Notes under the pieces: generated by a model | The model's database searches: none | What the model was told of the DNA's origin: nothing | The model's input: only the letters and a program-made list of their open reading frames with translations | Shown: piece after piece, positions 1 to 6,690 of the stretch | Position numbering within the stretch: position 1 is the stretch's first letter | Layout: every line of letters starts with the position of its first letter | Program-made: the position numbers and the translations under genes | NCBI GenBank assembly: GCA_964367645.1 | Contig: CAYIYN010000062.1 | Span: 1-9,165, forward strand | Length of the DNA: 9,165 nt | DNA from: RGIG4097 sp964367645 | GTDB taxonomy: Bacteria > Bacillota > Clostridia > Christensenellales > CAG-917 | Direction: 5' to 3'

Positions 1-2
1 TT

Positions 3-1553
3 TTAGTTTATAGAAGGCTTCCTGAAAGTAAATCCTTCTTTTTGCCATTTGATAAGTTGCAGATTGATTTGGTCGATAAATTCTTTGTTTGACGAAGTTT
101 TAACAAGCATGCTAAGCAAATTTTCCGTTGCTTCCGTGCTGTCGCCGACAGAAAGTATTTTTCTTACGCCCCAAGTACCTTCAAGTTCCGGACCGGTAAG
201 GAGCAGTTCTTCTTTTCTGGTGCCGCTCTTTGCAAGGTCGATTGCGGGGAATACCCTCTTTTCTTGAAGTCTGCGGTCAAGGTGGATTTCCATATTGCCG
301 GTGCCTTTGAACTCTTCAAAAATGACGTCGTCCATACGGCTGCCTGTGTCGATGAGCGCAGTGGCGATAATCGTCAATGAACCGCCGTGTTCAATGTTTC
401 TGGCAGAACCGAAAAAGCGTTTGGGACTGTGCAACGCGCCGGGATCGATACCCCCGGAAAGTGTTCTGCCTGTTGGCGGTATGGTAAGGTTGTACGCGCG
501 CGCAAGACGTGTAAGGCTATCCATAAGGATAACGACGTCTTTGCCGCTTTCGACAATTCTCTTGGCGCGGTCAAGCAGCATTTCAGCGGTTTTGGTGTGA
601 TGTTCGGGCAGTTCATCAAAGGTGGAATACACAACTTCGCCGTTTATGGATCTTTGCATATCTGTGACTTCTTCGGGGCGTTCATCGATAAGCAACACCA
701 TCAGCACGATGTCGGGATAGTTTTTGGCAATGGAGCCGGCGATCATTTTTAACAGAGTTGTTTTGCCGGCTTTCGGCGGAGATACGATAATACCTCTTTG
801 TCCTTTACCGATTGGCGCGACAAGGTCTATGCAACGCGTTGCATATTCACGCGCTTTTCCCGGCACTTCAAGACGTATCCTCTCTTCAGGATAGATTGGC
901 ACTAAATCGTCAAAATTTGCGCGCTTGCCGATTTTTGTTGCATCAATGCCGTTTATTGATATAACCGAAACAACGGCAGCAGGCTTGCCCTCTTGAATGA
1001 ATTTGCACGCGCTTTTTACATAATCGCCGCGTCTAAGCCCGTATTGCTTGATTTTTTGAGAGTTTACATAGGCGTCCATATCGCTGAATTCGCCGTTTTT
1101 TACTCTCAAAAAACCGTATCCGTCCGGATTGATTTCTAAAAACCCTTCTCTGATTTGATCTCCTTCTTCCTGTGGCTTAGGAGATGCAAATCCCATTGCG
1201 CGTTTGTTTTCTCCTGTTGCGAATCTTGGTTTTGCATAAGGTTTGTATGCTGATTCGGGTTTGCTTTCTATTGCCGGAACTTGTTCTTGTTCTTGAAGTG
1301 AGTCTTCAACTGACTCTTCTTCATAATATGACGGCTCTAAAGCCGATGAGGAGCGGACATAAGACTCTTTTCTGGGCCGTCCGCGCTTGGGTGCATCGGG
1401 AGCGGGCATTTCTCCCGAAGTGATTTTGAGAATCATTTCAATGAGTTCTCCTTTGTTAGATTTGGTGGGCGCAGGCACTCCTACGCTTCTTGCCAAATCA
1501 CGGATTTCAAATACGCTCTTTGCGTTGAGCGAGTCTAGGGTATAGTTTTCCAT
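3..1553 (-). CDS. rho: Transcription termination factor Rho, with extended N-terminal region
   Basis: Rho is a hexameric RNA-dependent ATPase and helicase that loads on nascent RNA and releases it from RNA polymerase in the cytoplasm. The 516-residue protein is complete. Residues 1-45 match the Rho N-terminal helical domain. Residues about 46-135 are a low-complexity linker with a basic patch KRGRPRK (56-62), followed by an acidic, Gln-rich stretch. Residues 136-205 form the cold-shock-like RNA-binding fold, with GYGFLRV at 145-151. The ATPase core has Walker A SPPKAGKTT (258-266), Walker B VVILMD (340-345), the Q-loop LSGGIDPGAL (365-374) and the arginine-finger region near SGTRKEELL. Length exceeds the ~420 residues of E. 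coli Rho because of the linker. The ATG is preceded by GGAGG at 1558-1562, four bases away. A 97-bp gap separates it from the upstream hydrolase gene, so it may have its own promoter. Identity is essentially certain; the role of the linker is unknown. Confidence 0.98.
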   Translation of the reverse strand: MENYTLDSLNAKSVFEIRDLARSVGVPAPTKSNKGELIEMILKITSGEMPAPDAPKRGRPRKESYVRSSSALEPSYYEEESVEDSLQEQEQVPAIESKPESAYKPYAKPRFATGENKRAMGFASPKPQEEGDQIREGFLEINPDGYGFLRVKNGEFSDMDAYVNSQKIKQYGLRRGDYVKSACKFIQEGKPAAVVSVISINGIDATKIGKRANFDDLVPIYPEERIRLEVPGKAREYATRCIDLVAPIGKGQRGIIVSPPKAGKTTLLKMIAGSIAKNYPDIVLMVLLIDERPEEVTDMQRSINGEVVYSTFDELPEHHTKTAEMLLDRAKRIVESGKDVVILMDSLTRLARAYNLTIPPTGRTLSGGIDPGALHSPKRFFGSARNIEHGGSLTIIATALIDTGSRMDDVIFEEFKGTGNMEIHLDRRLQEKRVFPAIDLAKSGTRKEELLLTGPELEGTWGVRKILSVGDSTEATENLLSMLVKTSSNKEFIDQINLQLIKWQKEGFTFRKPSIN

Positions 1554-1580
1554 AGAACCTCCAAGGTTAAAAAACGAACT

Positions 1581-1593
1581 CCCCCTAGGGGGG
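1581..1593 (-). terminator. Terminator-like GC hairpin in the gap before rho
   Basis: Read on the minus strand this is a run of six C, then TA, then five G, able to form a five-pair all-GC stem with a tight loop. It is followed after AG by a T-rich stretch ending in six T (plus-strand A run 1569-1574). This is the layout of an intrinsic terminator. It could end the prs-hydrolase transcript, or act as an attenuator if the rho transcript starts upstream of it. The stem is short and the first T-tract bases are interrupted by CG, so strength is uncertain. Confidence 0.45.
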
Positions 1594-1621
1594 CGTATGT
1601 AATTGCATTTTTGATAGTCAA
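1593..1621 (-). promoter_or_regulatory. Candidate rho promoter with good -35 and weak -10
   Basis: On the minus strand TTGACT (1616-1621) matches five of six bases of the -35 consensus. At a 17-bp spacer the -10 would be ATACGC (1593-1598), or CATACG one base closer; both are poor matches. Transcription would start near 1586, inside the GC hairpin. The alternative is a perfect TATAAT on the minus strand at 1650-1655, overlapping the stop codon of the upstream gene, with TTGTAA (1671-1676) at a short 15-bp spacer. Which one is used, if either, cannot be told from sequence. Confidence 0.3.
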
Positions 1622-1650
1622 CAACTGCCTAATTTTGATTTGTCTTAAGA

Positions 1651-2304
1651 TTATATAAAAAATTTGTCCATTACAAGCACGCGAGTATTTTCCCCGTCAA
1701 AATCTGCGCGGTCAAATTCTATCGTATCTGTTTGGGTATAAACAATATCTTCGTCGTCGAATAAATCTAAGAAAGAATTTATTTTGTCGAGTTCGAATTC
1801 ACAATCTTTTGTTTTGTAATGCATGGGGATTACCACATCAGGCATAATGCGGTCGACATATTCTTTTGCCTGTTCAGCGTTGATAGTAAAGGTACCTCCA
1901 ATCGGTATCATCAAAATATTTACGGGCATCAGGCTTTCAACAATCATTGCGTTGCATTCTTCACCGATGTCGCCCATATGACAGACTTCTACTCCGTCCA
2001 TACGGAATTTGAAAACGAGGTTATCACCTCTTTGACTTCCTTTTTTATCGTCGTGATAGGTCTTGTGTCCCAAGATATGCACGCCGTCGATTTCGTATAC
2101 TCCGGCACGCTTGATAATTGTTGGATCTCCGTCTATTCCGCTTATAAAACTGTGGTCATTATGAGAGTGACTGACAGTGACAATGTCTGCTTTGATGCGC
2201 GGAAATTCAAATCCAACGTACGAGTGATAAGGGTCGGTGACGACAGTCGTTCCGGTACTTTCTTCAAGTCGGAAGGCGGAATGTCCCAGCCAAGATAGTT
2301 TCAC
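1651..2304 (-). CDS. UPF0173 / YtkL-type metallo-beta-lactamase-fold metal-dependent hydrolase
   Basis: This is a 217-residue single-domain metallo-beta-lactamase-fold protein, the usual size for the UPF0173 (YtkL-like) family, whose physiological substrate is not established. It opens with KLSWLGHSAF (2-11), typical of the family. The metal-binding motif is HSHNDH at 46-51, giving H46, H48, D50 and H51. Further ligands are likely H109 and D112 in HMGD and H162 in IPMHYK. IPIGGTFTIN (133-142) is a family signature. There is no signal peptide or membrane segment, so it is cytosolic. The start is GTG at 2302-2304, supported by AGGAGG five bases upstream (2310-2315). The prs stop codon lies only 13 bases before it, so the two are probably co-transcribed from the prs promoter; a functional link to PRPP metabolism is only inference. 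Confidence 0.9.
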   Translation of the reverse strand: MKLSWLGHSAFRLEESTGTTVVTDPYHSYVGFEFPRIKADIVTVSHSHNDHSFISGIDGDPTIIKRAGVYEIDGVHILGHKTYHDDKKGSQRGDNLVFKFRMDGVEVCHMGDIGEECNAMIVESLMPVNILMIPIGGTFTINAEQAKEYVDRIMPDVVIPMHYKTKDCEFELDKINSFLDLFDDEDIVYTQTDTIEFDRADFDGENTRVLVMDKFFI

Positions 2305-2309
2305 AATTT

Positions 2310-2315
2310 CCTCCT
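2310..2315 (-). promoter_or_regulatory. Strong ribosome binding site fixing the GTG start of the hydrolase
   Basis: AGGAGG on the minus strand, five bases before the GTG codon at 2302-2304 and just after the prs stop. No in-frame ATG lies at a suitable distance, so the site decides for GTG. Confidence 0.8.
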
Positions 2316-2317
2316 AG

Positions 2318-3472
2318 TCAATCCTGCAGATTGAGTTTGTTCACGAGTTGACGTATCTTATCGAATGGATCGAGCAGTTTTGATACGGACTCGTTATAAT
2401 TTGCCGCTGCGATTATATAGGCGATATATTTGGACATATCCGCCTCGATAAACCAGGGGCAATCCTTTAATTCGGGTATTCTGTATGTGAGGTTTGTTGA
2501 CAGCACTGCGTCAAAAACACCTTCGTTGTAGGCTGCGTTAAACTTCTCTACTCCCTCAGTAAACAATGCGAAAGTTGCAGATAGGAACACTTTTTCGGCG
2601 CCCTTTTCTTTTATCTCTTTCGCAAGTTTTATGATGCTGTCGCCTGTTGCTATCATATCATCTGCGACAAAGACGTTCATTCCCATAACGGGACTTCCTA
2701 AATATTCATGTGCGATTATTGGATTGCGTCCGTTGACTACGTTTGCATAGTCGCGGCGTTTGTAGAACATACCGAGGTCGAGTCCCAGTACCGACGCGTA
2801 ATAGACGTTTCGTCCCATCGCGCCCTCGTCTGGAGAGATACACATAAGGCTGTTGCGGTCCAACTTCACGTTGGGGAATCTGCGAGTAAGTGCCTTGAGT
2901 ATCTGATAGGTGGGAAAATAGTTGTCAAATCCCATAAGAGGGACGGCGTTCATAACTCTTGGGTCATGAGCATCGAAAGTGATAAGATCTGCAACGCCCA
3001 TATTTTGCAGTTCTTGCAACATCATTGCGCAATCAAGCGATTCTCTGCTTGCGCGGCGGTGTTGTCTTGCGGCATAAAGCATAGGCATAATGACGGTTAT
3101 GCGCTTCGGTTTGCCGTTTGCGGCGCAAATTATACGTTTTAGGTCCGCAAAGTGTTCATCGGGAGTCATTGGCAGCAACTGTCCGAAGAAGTTGTAGCTT
3201 ATGCCGTGATTGGCAACATCACAGACAATAAACAAATCTTTGCCGCGAACGGTTTCGTTTATAATGCCCTTTCCGTCACCGGAGGTAAAACGCGGGCAAT
3301 TTGCATCAACAACAAAGGTTTTCGGAATCTTACATCCTTTGGGTTGAGTGTCGGTGTACATTTTGATCAGTCTTTGATCTATAAGGGCTGTGAGTTCCTT
3401 TGCGCCGGGAGTGGCAATTATTGCAAGCGGTGCATTTGGTGTTTCTTCAAAAAGTGAAAATTCGGGTGTCAT
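2318..3472 (-). CDS. prs: Ribose-phosphate pyrophosphokinase (PRPP synthetase), long clostridial type
   Basis: The enzyme transfers pyrophosphate from ATP to ribose 5-phosphate to give PRPP, the precursor of purines, pyrimidines, NAD, histidine and tryptophan; it is cytosolic. Counting from the chosen ATG it has 384 residues, against about 315 for the classical enzyme. Recognisable parts are NETVRGKDLFIV (72-83), the catalytic-loop region ARQHRRASRE (135-144), TFDAHDPRV (165-173, for classical TLDLHAGQ), SPDEGAMGR (213-221), the YKRRDYA segment (237-243) and the PRPP-binding loop VADDMIATGDS (269-279). The loop has A275 where classical enzymes carry Asp in DDMIDT. The whole pattern agrees with a longer clade I recall from Lachnospiraceae-type clostridia. 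A TTG six bases upstream (3476-3478) is in frame, but GGGAGG (3480-3485) lies only one base from it and seven from the ATG, so ATG is preferred. The gene has its own strong promoter. Confidence 0.93.
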   Translation of the reverse strand: MTPEFSLFEETPNAPLAIIATPGAKELTALIDQRLIKMYTDTQPKGCKIPKTFVVDANCPRFTSGDGKGIINETVRGKDLFIVCDVANHGISYNFFGQLLPMTPDEHFADLKRIICAANGKPKRITVIMPMLYAARQHRRASRESLDCAMMLQELQNMGVADLITFDAHDPRVMNAVPLMGFDNYFPTYQILKALTRRFPNVKLDRNSLMCISPDEGAMGRNVYYASVLGLDLGMFYKRRDYANVVNGRNPIIAHEYLGSPVMGMNVFVADDMIATGDSIIKLAKEIKEKGAEKVFLSATFALFTEGVEKFNAAYNEGVFDAVLSTNLTYRIPELKDCPWFIEADMSKYIAYIIAAANYNESVSKLLDPFDKIRQLVNKLNLQD

Positions 3473-3479
3473 GGACAAG

Positions 3480-3485
3480 CCTCCC
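3480..3485 (-). promoter_or_regulatory. Ribosome binding site that sets the prs start
   Basis: GGGAGG on the minus strand, seven bases before ATG (3470-3472). It is one base from an upstream in-frame TTG, too close to serve that codon. Confidence 0.8.
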
Positions 3486-3499
3486 TAAATTATAAATTG

Positions 3500-3528
3500 A
3501 TTATAACAAAGTGCCTATTTTTTTTCAA
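3500..3528 (-). promoter_or_regulatory. Promoter of prs, extended -10 type
   Basis: On the minus strand TTGAAA (3523-3528) is followed after exactly 17 bases by TATAAT (3500-3505), and TG stands one base before the -10, giving an extended TGnTATAAT element. The start would fall near 3494, leaving a leader of about 22 bases. That is too short for a riboswitch, so any control must act at the promoter. This promoter would also drive the hydrolase gene. Confidence 0.8.
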
Positions 3529-3634
3529 CCGTTTTCAACATACTTTTATTTTATTCGATAAACTACTTATCACGACACGCTGTTAATATAACCTTTCCAT
3601 TAGAGTATATGCAAATCTTAACGATATTTTTTTT

Positions 3635-4780
3635 CTAAATAAGTTCGCAAAGCAACGAGTTCATTACGTCCATTCCCCTGTCTGACAGCGAAATTTTTTC
3701 TGCCCCGACGTTGAAAAAACACAAGTATTTCTCGCCCAGTTGTGCCACTTTGTCTTGTATAAGTTCAGAGCGTACACCTTCTTTGAGTCTGAGCCCAAGC
3801 ATTATCTCTTCTTTGATTTGCTGCTCTCTGTTTAGATATTCCACTTCCGACGCGTAGGGCGGCAGAAGTTCGTCGGAGTTTGTCCGGAATGTGTTTACGG
3901 CGCGGATATAGTCACCAAGCGACGACAAATTTTTGTATCTGACCTGTTTATCAAGCGGTGATTTGCCGTCCGATGTTTTCAAAAGCGAAGACGCACCAAG
4001 TCCGATGCCTATATATTCTTCCCTTTTCCAGTAACCGGTATTGTGTCTTGAATTGTAATTATCAAGCGCAAAGTTGCTGACCTCATAGCGCGAAAAACCG
4101 TTTTCAACAAGAACATTTTGCACGCATTTGAGCAAATCAACGGTTTCATCGTCATCGGGAAGATGAAGCAATTTGTTTTTTACGTCGTTATACAACGGCG
4201 TGTTTTCTTCCACTGACAGCATATACGCAGAAAGGTGTTTTATGTATGGAAGTAGTGTTTTTGTTTCGTCCGTTACGGTATCAGGTGTGTCAAAAGGCAA
4301 ACCTACAATTAAATCCGCGGAAACGTTATCAAAAACTGAAGCTGCACTTTCAAGTACTTTTCTAGCGAGAGCGGAATCGTGCAAACGTCCGACCGCTTTA
4401 AGATTTTTGTCCAAAAGCGACTGGACACCCACACTCAATCGGTTCACTCCCAGTGAACGAAGGGCATGCATTTTATCGTTTGAAAGGCTTTCGGGGTTGC
4501 CTTCAACGGTGATTTCAGCGTTGGTATTTATATAAAAAGACTTGTTTAGAACATCGAAAATATCGCTGAAATGTTTTTTGCTGAGGACTGAAGGCGTGCC
4601 GCCACCGAAGTATATTGTGTCAACTTTTACACAAGGATATTTATTCCCCAAAAACGCAATATCACGCAAAAGAGCGTTAACGTAGGAGTCGATGACCGAT
4701 TGATCAAACTCCGCAGAACTCAAAAATGAGCAGTAACGGCATTTGCTTTTGCAGAACGGTATATGGATATAAATTTGCAT
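3635..4780 (-). CDS. hemW: HemW, radical-SAM heme chaperone (formerly HemN-like)
   Basis: HemW binds heme and delivers it to target proteins; it was long annotated as oxygen-independent coproporphyrinogen oxidase. The 381-residue protein starts with IYIHIPFC and carries the radical-SAM cluster motif CKSKCRYC (C10, C14, C17). The residue two after C17 is F19, where true HemN has a fourth Cys, which favours HemW. Other family marks are YFGGGTPS (57-64), VEGNPES, RLSVGVQS and a C-terminal HemW-like region containing EIMLGLRLKEGV. Length is normal. Its ATG overlaps the last base of the lepA stop (TAATG), which implies translational coupling and co-transcription with lepA, a pairing also known in Bacillus subtilis. 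There is no clear terminator after its TAG stop. HrcA, which follows in B. subtilis, is absent here. Confidence 0.94.
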   Translation of the reverse strand: MQIYIHIPFCKSKCRYCSFLSSAEFDQSVIDSYVNALLRDIAFLGNKYPCVKVDTIYFGGGTPSVLSKKHFSDIFDVLNKSFYINTNAEITVEGNPESLSNDKMHALRSLGVNRLSVGVQSLLDKNLKAVGRLHDSALARKVLESAASVFDNVSADLIVGLPFDTPDTVTDETKTLLPYIKHLSAYMLSVEENTPLYNDVKNKLLHLPDDDETVDLLKCVQNVLVENGFSRYEVSNFALDNYNSRHNTGYWKREEYIGIGLGASSLLKTSDGKSPLDKQVRYKNLSSLGDYIRAVNTFRTNSDELLPPYASEVEYLNREQQIKEEIMLGLRLKEGVRSELIQDKVAQLGEKYLCFFNVGAEKISLSDRGMDVMNSLLCELI

Positions 4781-6582
4781 TATTTATCATCGCCGACTTT
4801 CAAAATTGTGACGAAAGCCTCGCTCGGAATTTCCACGCTGCCTACTCTGCGCATGCGTTTCTTTCCTTCCTTTTGTTTCTCAAGCAGTTTCTTTTTTCTT
4901 GATATGTCGCCGCCGTAGCACTTTGCAAGAACGTCTTTTCTAAGCGCTTTTACCGTTTCACGCGCAATGATTTTGCCGCCGATTGCCGCTTGAATGGGTA
5001 TTTCAAACATCTGACGCGGTATAGCGTCTTTAAGTTTTTCAGCAATGCCCCTGCCGCGAGCGTACGCTTTGTCTTTGTGCGCGATGATTGAAAGCGCGTC
5101 GCACATATCGCCGTTTATCAGGATATCAAGGCGCACCAAATCGCTTCGCAGATAACCGTAAACGTCATAATCAAGCGATGCGTAGCCGCGTGTACGCGAC
5201 TTTAGGGTATCAAAAAAGTCGTAAATAATTTCGTTAAGCGGCATTTGATAGGTGAGTTGCACTCTTGATGTATCAACGTAAGTCATATCGATAAATACGC
5301 CTCGCTTATCTTGGCACAATTCCATTATCGCACCAACGTAGTCGGGAGGCGTGAATATGACGGCTTTCACCATAGGTTCTTCCATATAGTCAATTTCACC
5401 CGTCGGAGGAAGATTTGTCGGATTGGAAATCTCAAGCATATCGCCGTTGGTTTTGTAGACCTTATAATTGACGCTCGGAGCGGTTGTTATAAGTTCTAAA
5501 TCGAACTCTCTTTCAAGCCTCTCTTCAATAATTTCCATATGAAGCAAGCCCAAAAATCCGCATCTGAATCCAAAGCCCAATGCCGTTGACACTTCCGCGT
5601 CGAAACTTAAACTGGCATCGTTAAGTTGAAGCTTCAACAGTGCTTCTTTGAGGTCGTTATAGCGCGCGCCGTCAGACGGAAAAACGCCCGTAAATACCAT
5701 AGGAGTGGCTTTTTTGTAACCTTTTAAAGGTGATTTTGCCGGATTATCGGCTAGGGTGATTGTGTCGCCCACAGCCGTATCGGAAACGTTTTTAATGCTC
5801 GCCGCAATATATCCAACTTCGCCGGCAGAAATACTGGCTACGGGATTCATATGCGGAGAATATACGCCTACCTCCACCACTTCAAAAGTCTTGCCGGAAG
5901 CAAACATTTTTATTCTGTCGCCCGCTTTAACGGTGCCATCAACAATGCGAACCATCGAAATAGCACCGCGGTAATTGTCATAGTAACTGTCAAAAATGAG
6001 TGCCTTAAGCGGTGCTAAAGCATCGCCTTTCGGCGGCGGAAGTTTTTCAATGACAGCCGTCAATACGTCGTCAATGCCAATTCCTTCCTTTGCCGATATA
6101 AGCGGACACCCTGCAGTGTCAAGACCGATTATGTCTTCGATTTCCGCCTTGGCGCCTTCAATATCCGCCGAGGCAAGGTCAATTTTATTTATTATCGGCA
6201 GAATTTCCAAATTGTTGTCAAGGGCAAGATACACGTTTGAAAGCGTTTGCGCTTCAACTCCTTGCGACGCGTCAACGACCAACAATGCGCCCTCGCAAGC
6301 GGCAAGAGAACGCGAAACTTCATAGGTGAAGTCAACGTGTCCGGGAGTATCGATAAGATTGAGAGTGTATTCCTCACCATTATAGTGGTAAAAAAGGCGG
6401 CAGGTTTGCAGTTTTATTGTTATGCCGCGCTCTCTTTCTATATCCATATTGTCAAGCAACTGATTTTCCATCTCGCGCATAGAAACCGTGCCCGTCTTTT
6501 CAATAAGACGGTCTGCCAGCGTGCTTTTGCCGTGGTCGATATGTGCTATAATCGAAAAATTGCGGATTTTGGAAGTGTCCAA
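4780..6582 (-). CDS. lepA: Elongation factor 4 (LepA), ribosome-associated GTPase
   Basis: LepA is a translational GTPase that binds the 70S ribosome, with proposed roles in back-translocation, stalled-ribosome recovery and initiation. At 600 residues it is full length. The G domain shows AHIDHGKST (13-21), the switch I region RERGITIK (50-57), DTPGHVDF (78-85) with catalytic H82, and NKID (132-135). Domain II, the EF-G-like domains and the LepA-specific C-terminal domain follow, ending with CYGGDISRKKKLLEKQKEGK and a basic tail. No anomaly is seen. The start is TTG at 6580-6582, supported by AGAGGA seven bases upstream (6590-6595); there is no better in-frame ATG, and the family usually begins a few residues before IRNFSIIAH as here. 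It leads the lepA-hemW operon and has a near-consensus promoter overlapping that of the divergent phosphodiesterase gene. Confidence 0.98.
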   Translation of the reverse strand: MDTSKIRNFSIIAHIDHGKSTLADRLIEKTGTVSMREMENQLLDNMDIERERGITIKLQTCRLFYHYNGEEYTLNLIDTPGHVDFTYEVSRSLAACEGALLVVDASQGVEAQTLSNVYLALDNNLEILPIINKIDLASADIEGAKAEIEDIIGLDTAGCPLISAKEGIGIDDVLTAVIEKLPPPKGDALAPLKALIFDSYYDNYRGAISMVRIVDGTVKAGDRIKMFASGKTFEVVEVGVYSPHMNPVASISAGEVGYIAASIKNVSDTAVGDTITLADNPAKSPLKGYKKATPMVFTGVFPSDGARYNDLKEALLKLQLNDASLSFDAEVSTALGFGFRCGFLGLLHMEIIEERLEREFDLELITTAPSVNYKVYKTNGDMLEISNPTNLPPTGEIDYMEEPMVKAVIFTPPDYVGAIMELCQDKRGVFIDMTYVDTSRVQLTYQMPLNEIIYDFFDTLKSRTRGYASLDYDVYGYLRSDLVRLDILINGDMCDALSIIAHKDKAYARGRGIAEKLKDAIPRQMFEIPIQAAIGGKIIARETVKALRKDVLAKCYGGDISRKKKLLEKQKEGKKRMRRVGSVEIPSEAFVTILKVGDDK

Positions 6583-6589
6583 ATATGTG

Positions 6590-6595
6590 TCCTCT
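6590..6595 (-). promoter_or_regulatory. Ribosome binding site fixing the TTG start of lepA
   Basis: AGAGGA on the minus strand, seven bases before TTG at 6580-6582. It supports the non-ATG start, which also matches the normal N-terminus of the family. Confidence 0.7.
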
Positions 6596-6610
6596 TTTAG
6601 GGATTTTAAC

Positions 6611-6624
6611 CTTTGGGCTCAAAG
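6611..6624. repeat. Short inverted repeat between lepA and its promoter
   Basis: CTTTG (6611-6615) and CAAAG (6620-6624) are inverted around GGCT. The repeat sits just left of the rightward -35 box and within the first ~20 bases of the predicted lepA leader. It could be an operator or a small leader hairpin; five base pairs are too few to be sure it is more than chance. Confidence 0.25.
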
Positions 6625-6626
6625 TA

Positions 6627-6655
6627 TTGACAACAGTATAAAATAAAGTTAAAAT
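6627..6655 (+). promoter_or_regulatory. Promoter of the glycerophosphodiester phosphodiesterase gene
   Basis: A perfect -35 TTGACA (6627-6632) is followed after 17 bases by TAAAAT (6650-6655), five of six matches to the -10 consensus. The start would be near 6662, leaving a ~29-base leader before the ATG at 6691, with GAGGGG (6680-6685) as ribosome binding site. The element shares almost all its length with the opposing lepA promoter. Confidence 0.8.
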
Positions 6656-6663
6656 TTTATCAA
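6635..6663 (-). promoter_or_regulatory. Promoter of the lepA-hemW operon
   Basis: On the minus strand TTGATA (6658-6663), 17 bases, then TATACT (6635-6640): each box matches five of six consensus bases. The start would be near 6628, giving a leader of about 46 bases before the TTG of lepA. It lies on the opposite strand of the same DNA as the phosphodiesterase promoter. Confidence 0.8.
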
Positions 6664-6690
6664 TGATTTTTAGCCTATCGAGGGGAAATT

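Noticed and set aside
387..752. 121-codon plus-strand frame
   Set aside because: It is antisense to the rho ATPase core, with no independent evidence of coding.
1819..2298. 159-codon plus-strand frame
   Set aside because: It lies fully opposite the metallo-hydrolase gene, whose motifs are clear; its product has no recognisable family features, and no ribosome binding site was seen.
2708..3142. 144-codon plus-strand frame
   Set aside because: It is antisense to prs; the product is rich in Cys, His and Val as expected from reading a real gene backwards.
3476..3478. In-frame TTG start for prs, adding two residues
   Set aside because: The Shine-Dalgarno GGGAGG is only one base away from it but seven from the ATG at 3470-3472.
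3473..3494. Riboswitch or structured leader for prs
   Set aside because: With the strong promoter at 3500-3528 the leader is about 22 bases, too short for any known riboswitch.
3557..3571. GATAA/TTATC hairpin as a terminator for hemW
   Set aside because: The stem is five weak AT-rich pairs and no T tract follows on the minus strand.
3635..4780. Annotation as HemN (oxygen-independent coproporphyrinogen oxidase)
   Set aside because: The fourth cysteine of the HemN motif is absent (F19), and the lepA neighbourhood and C-terminal region fit HemW.
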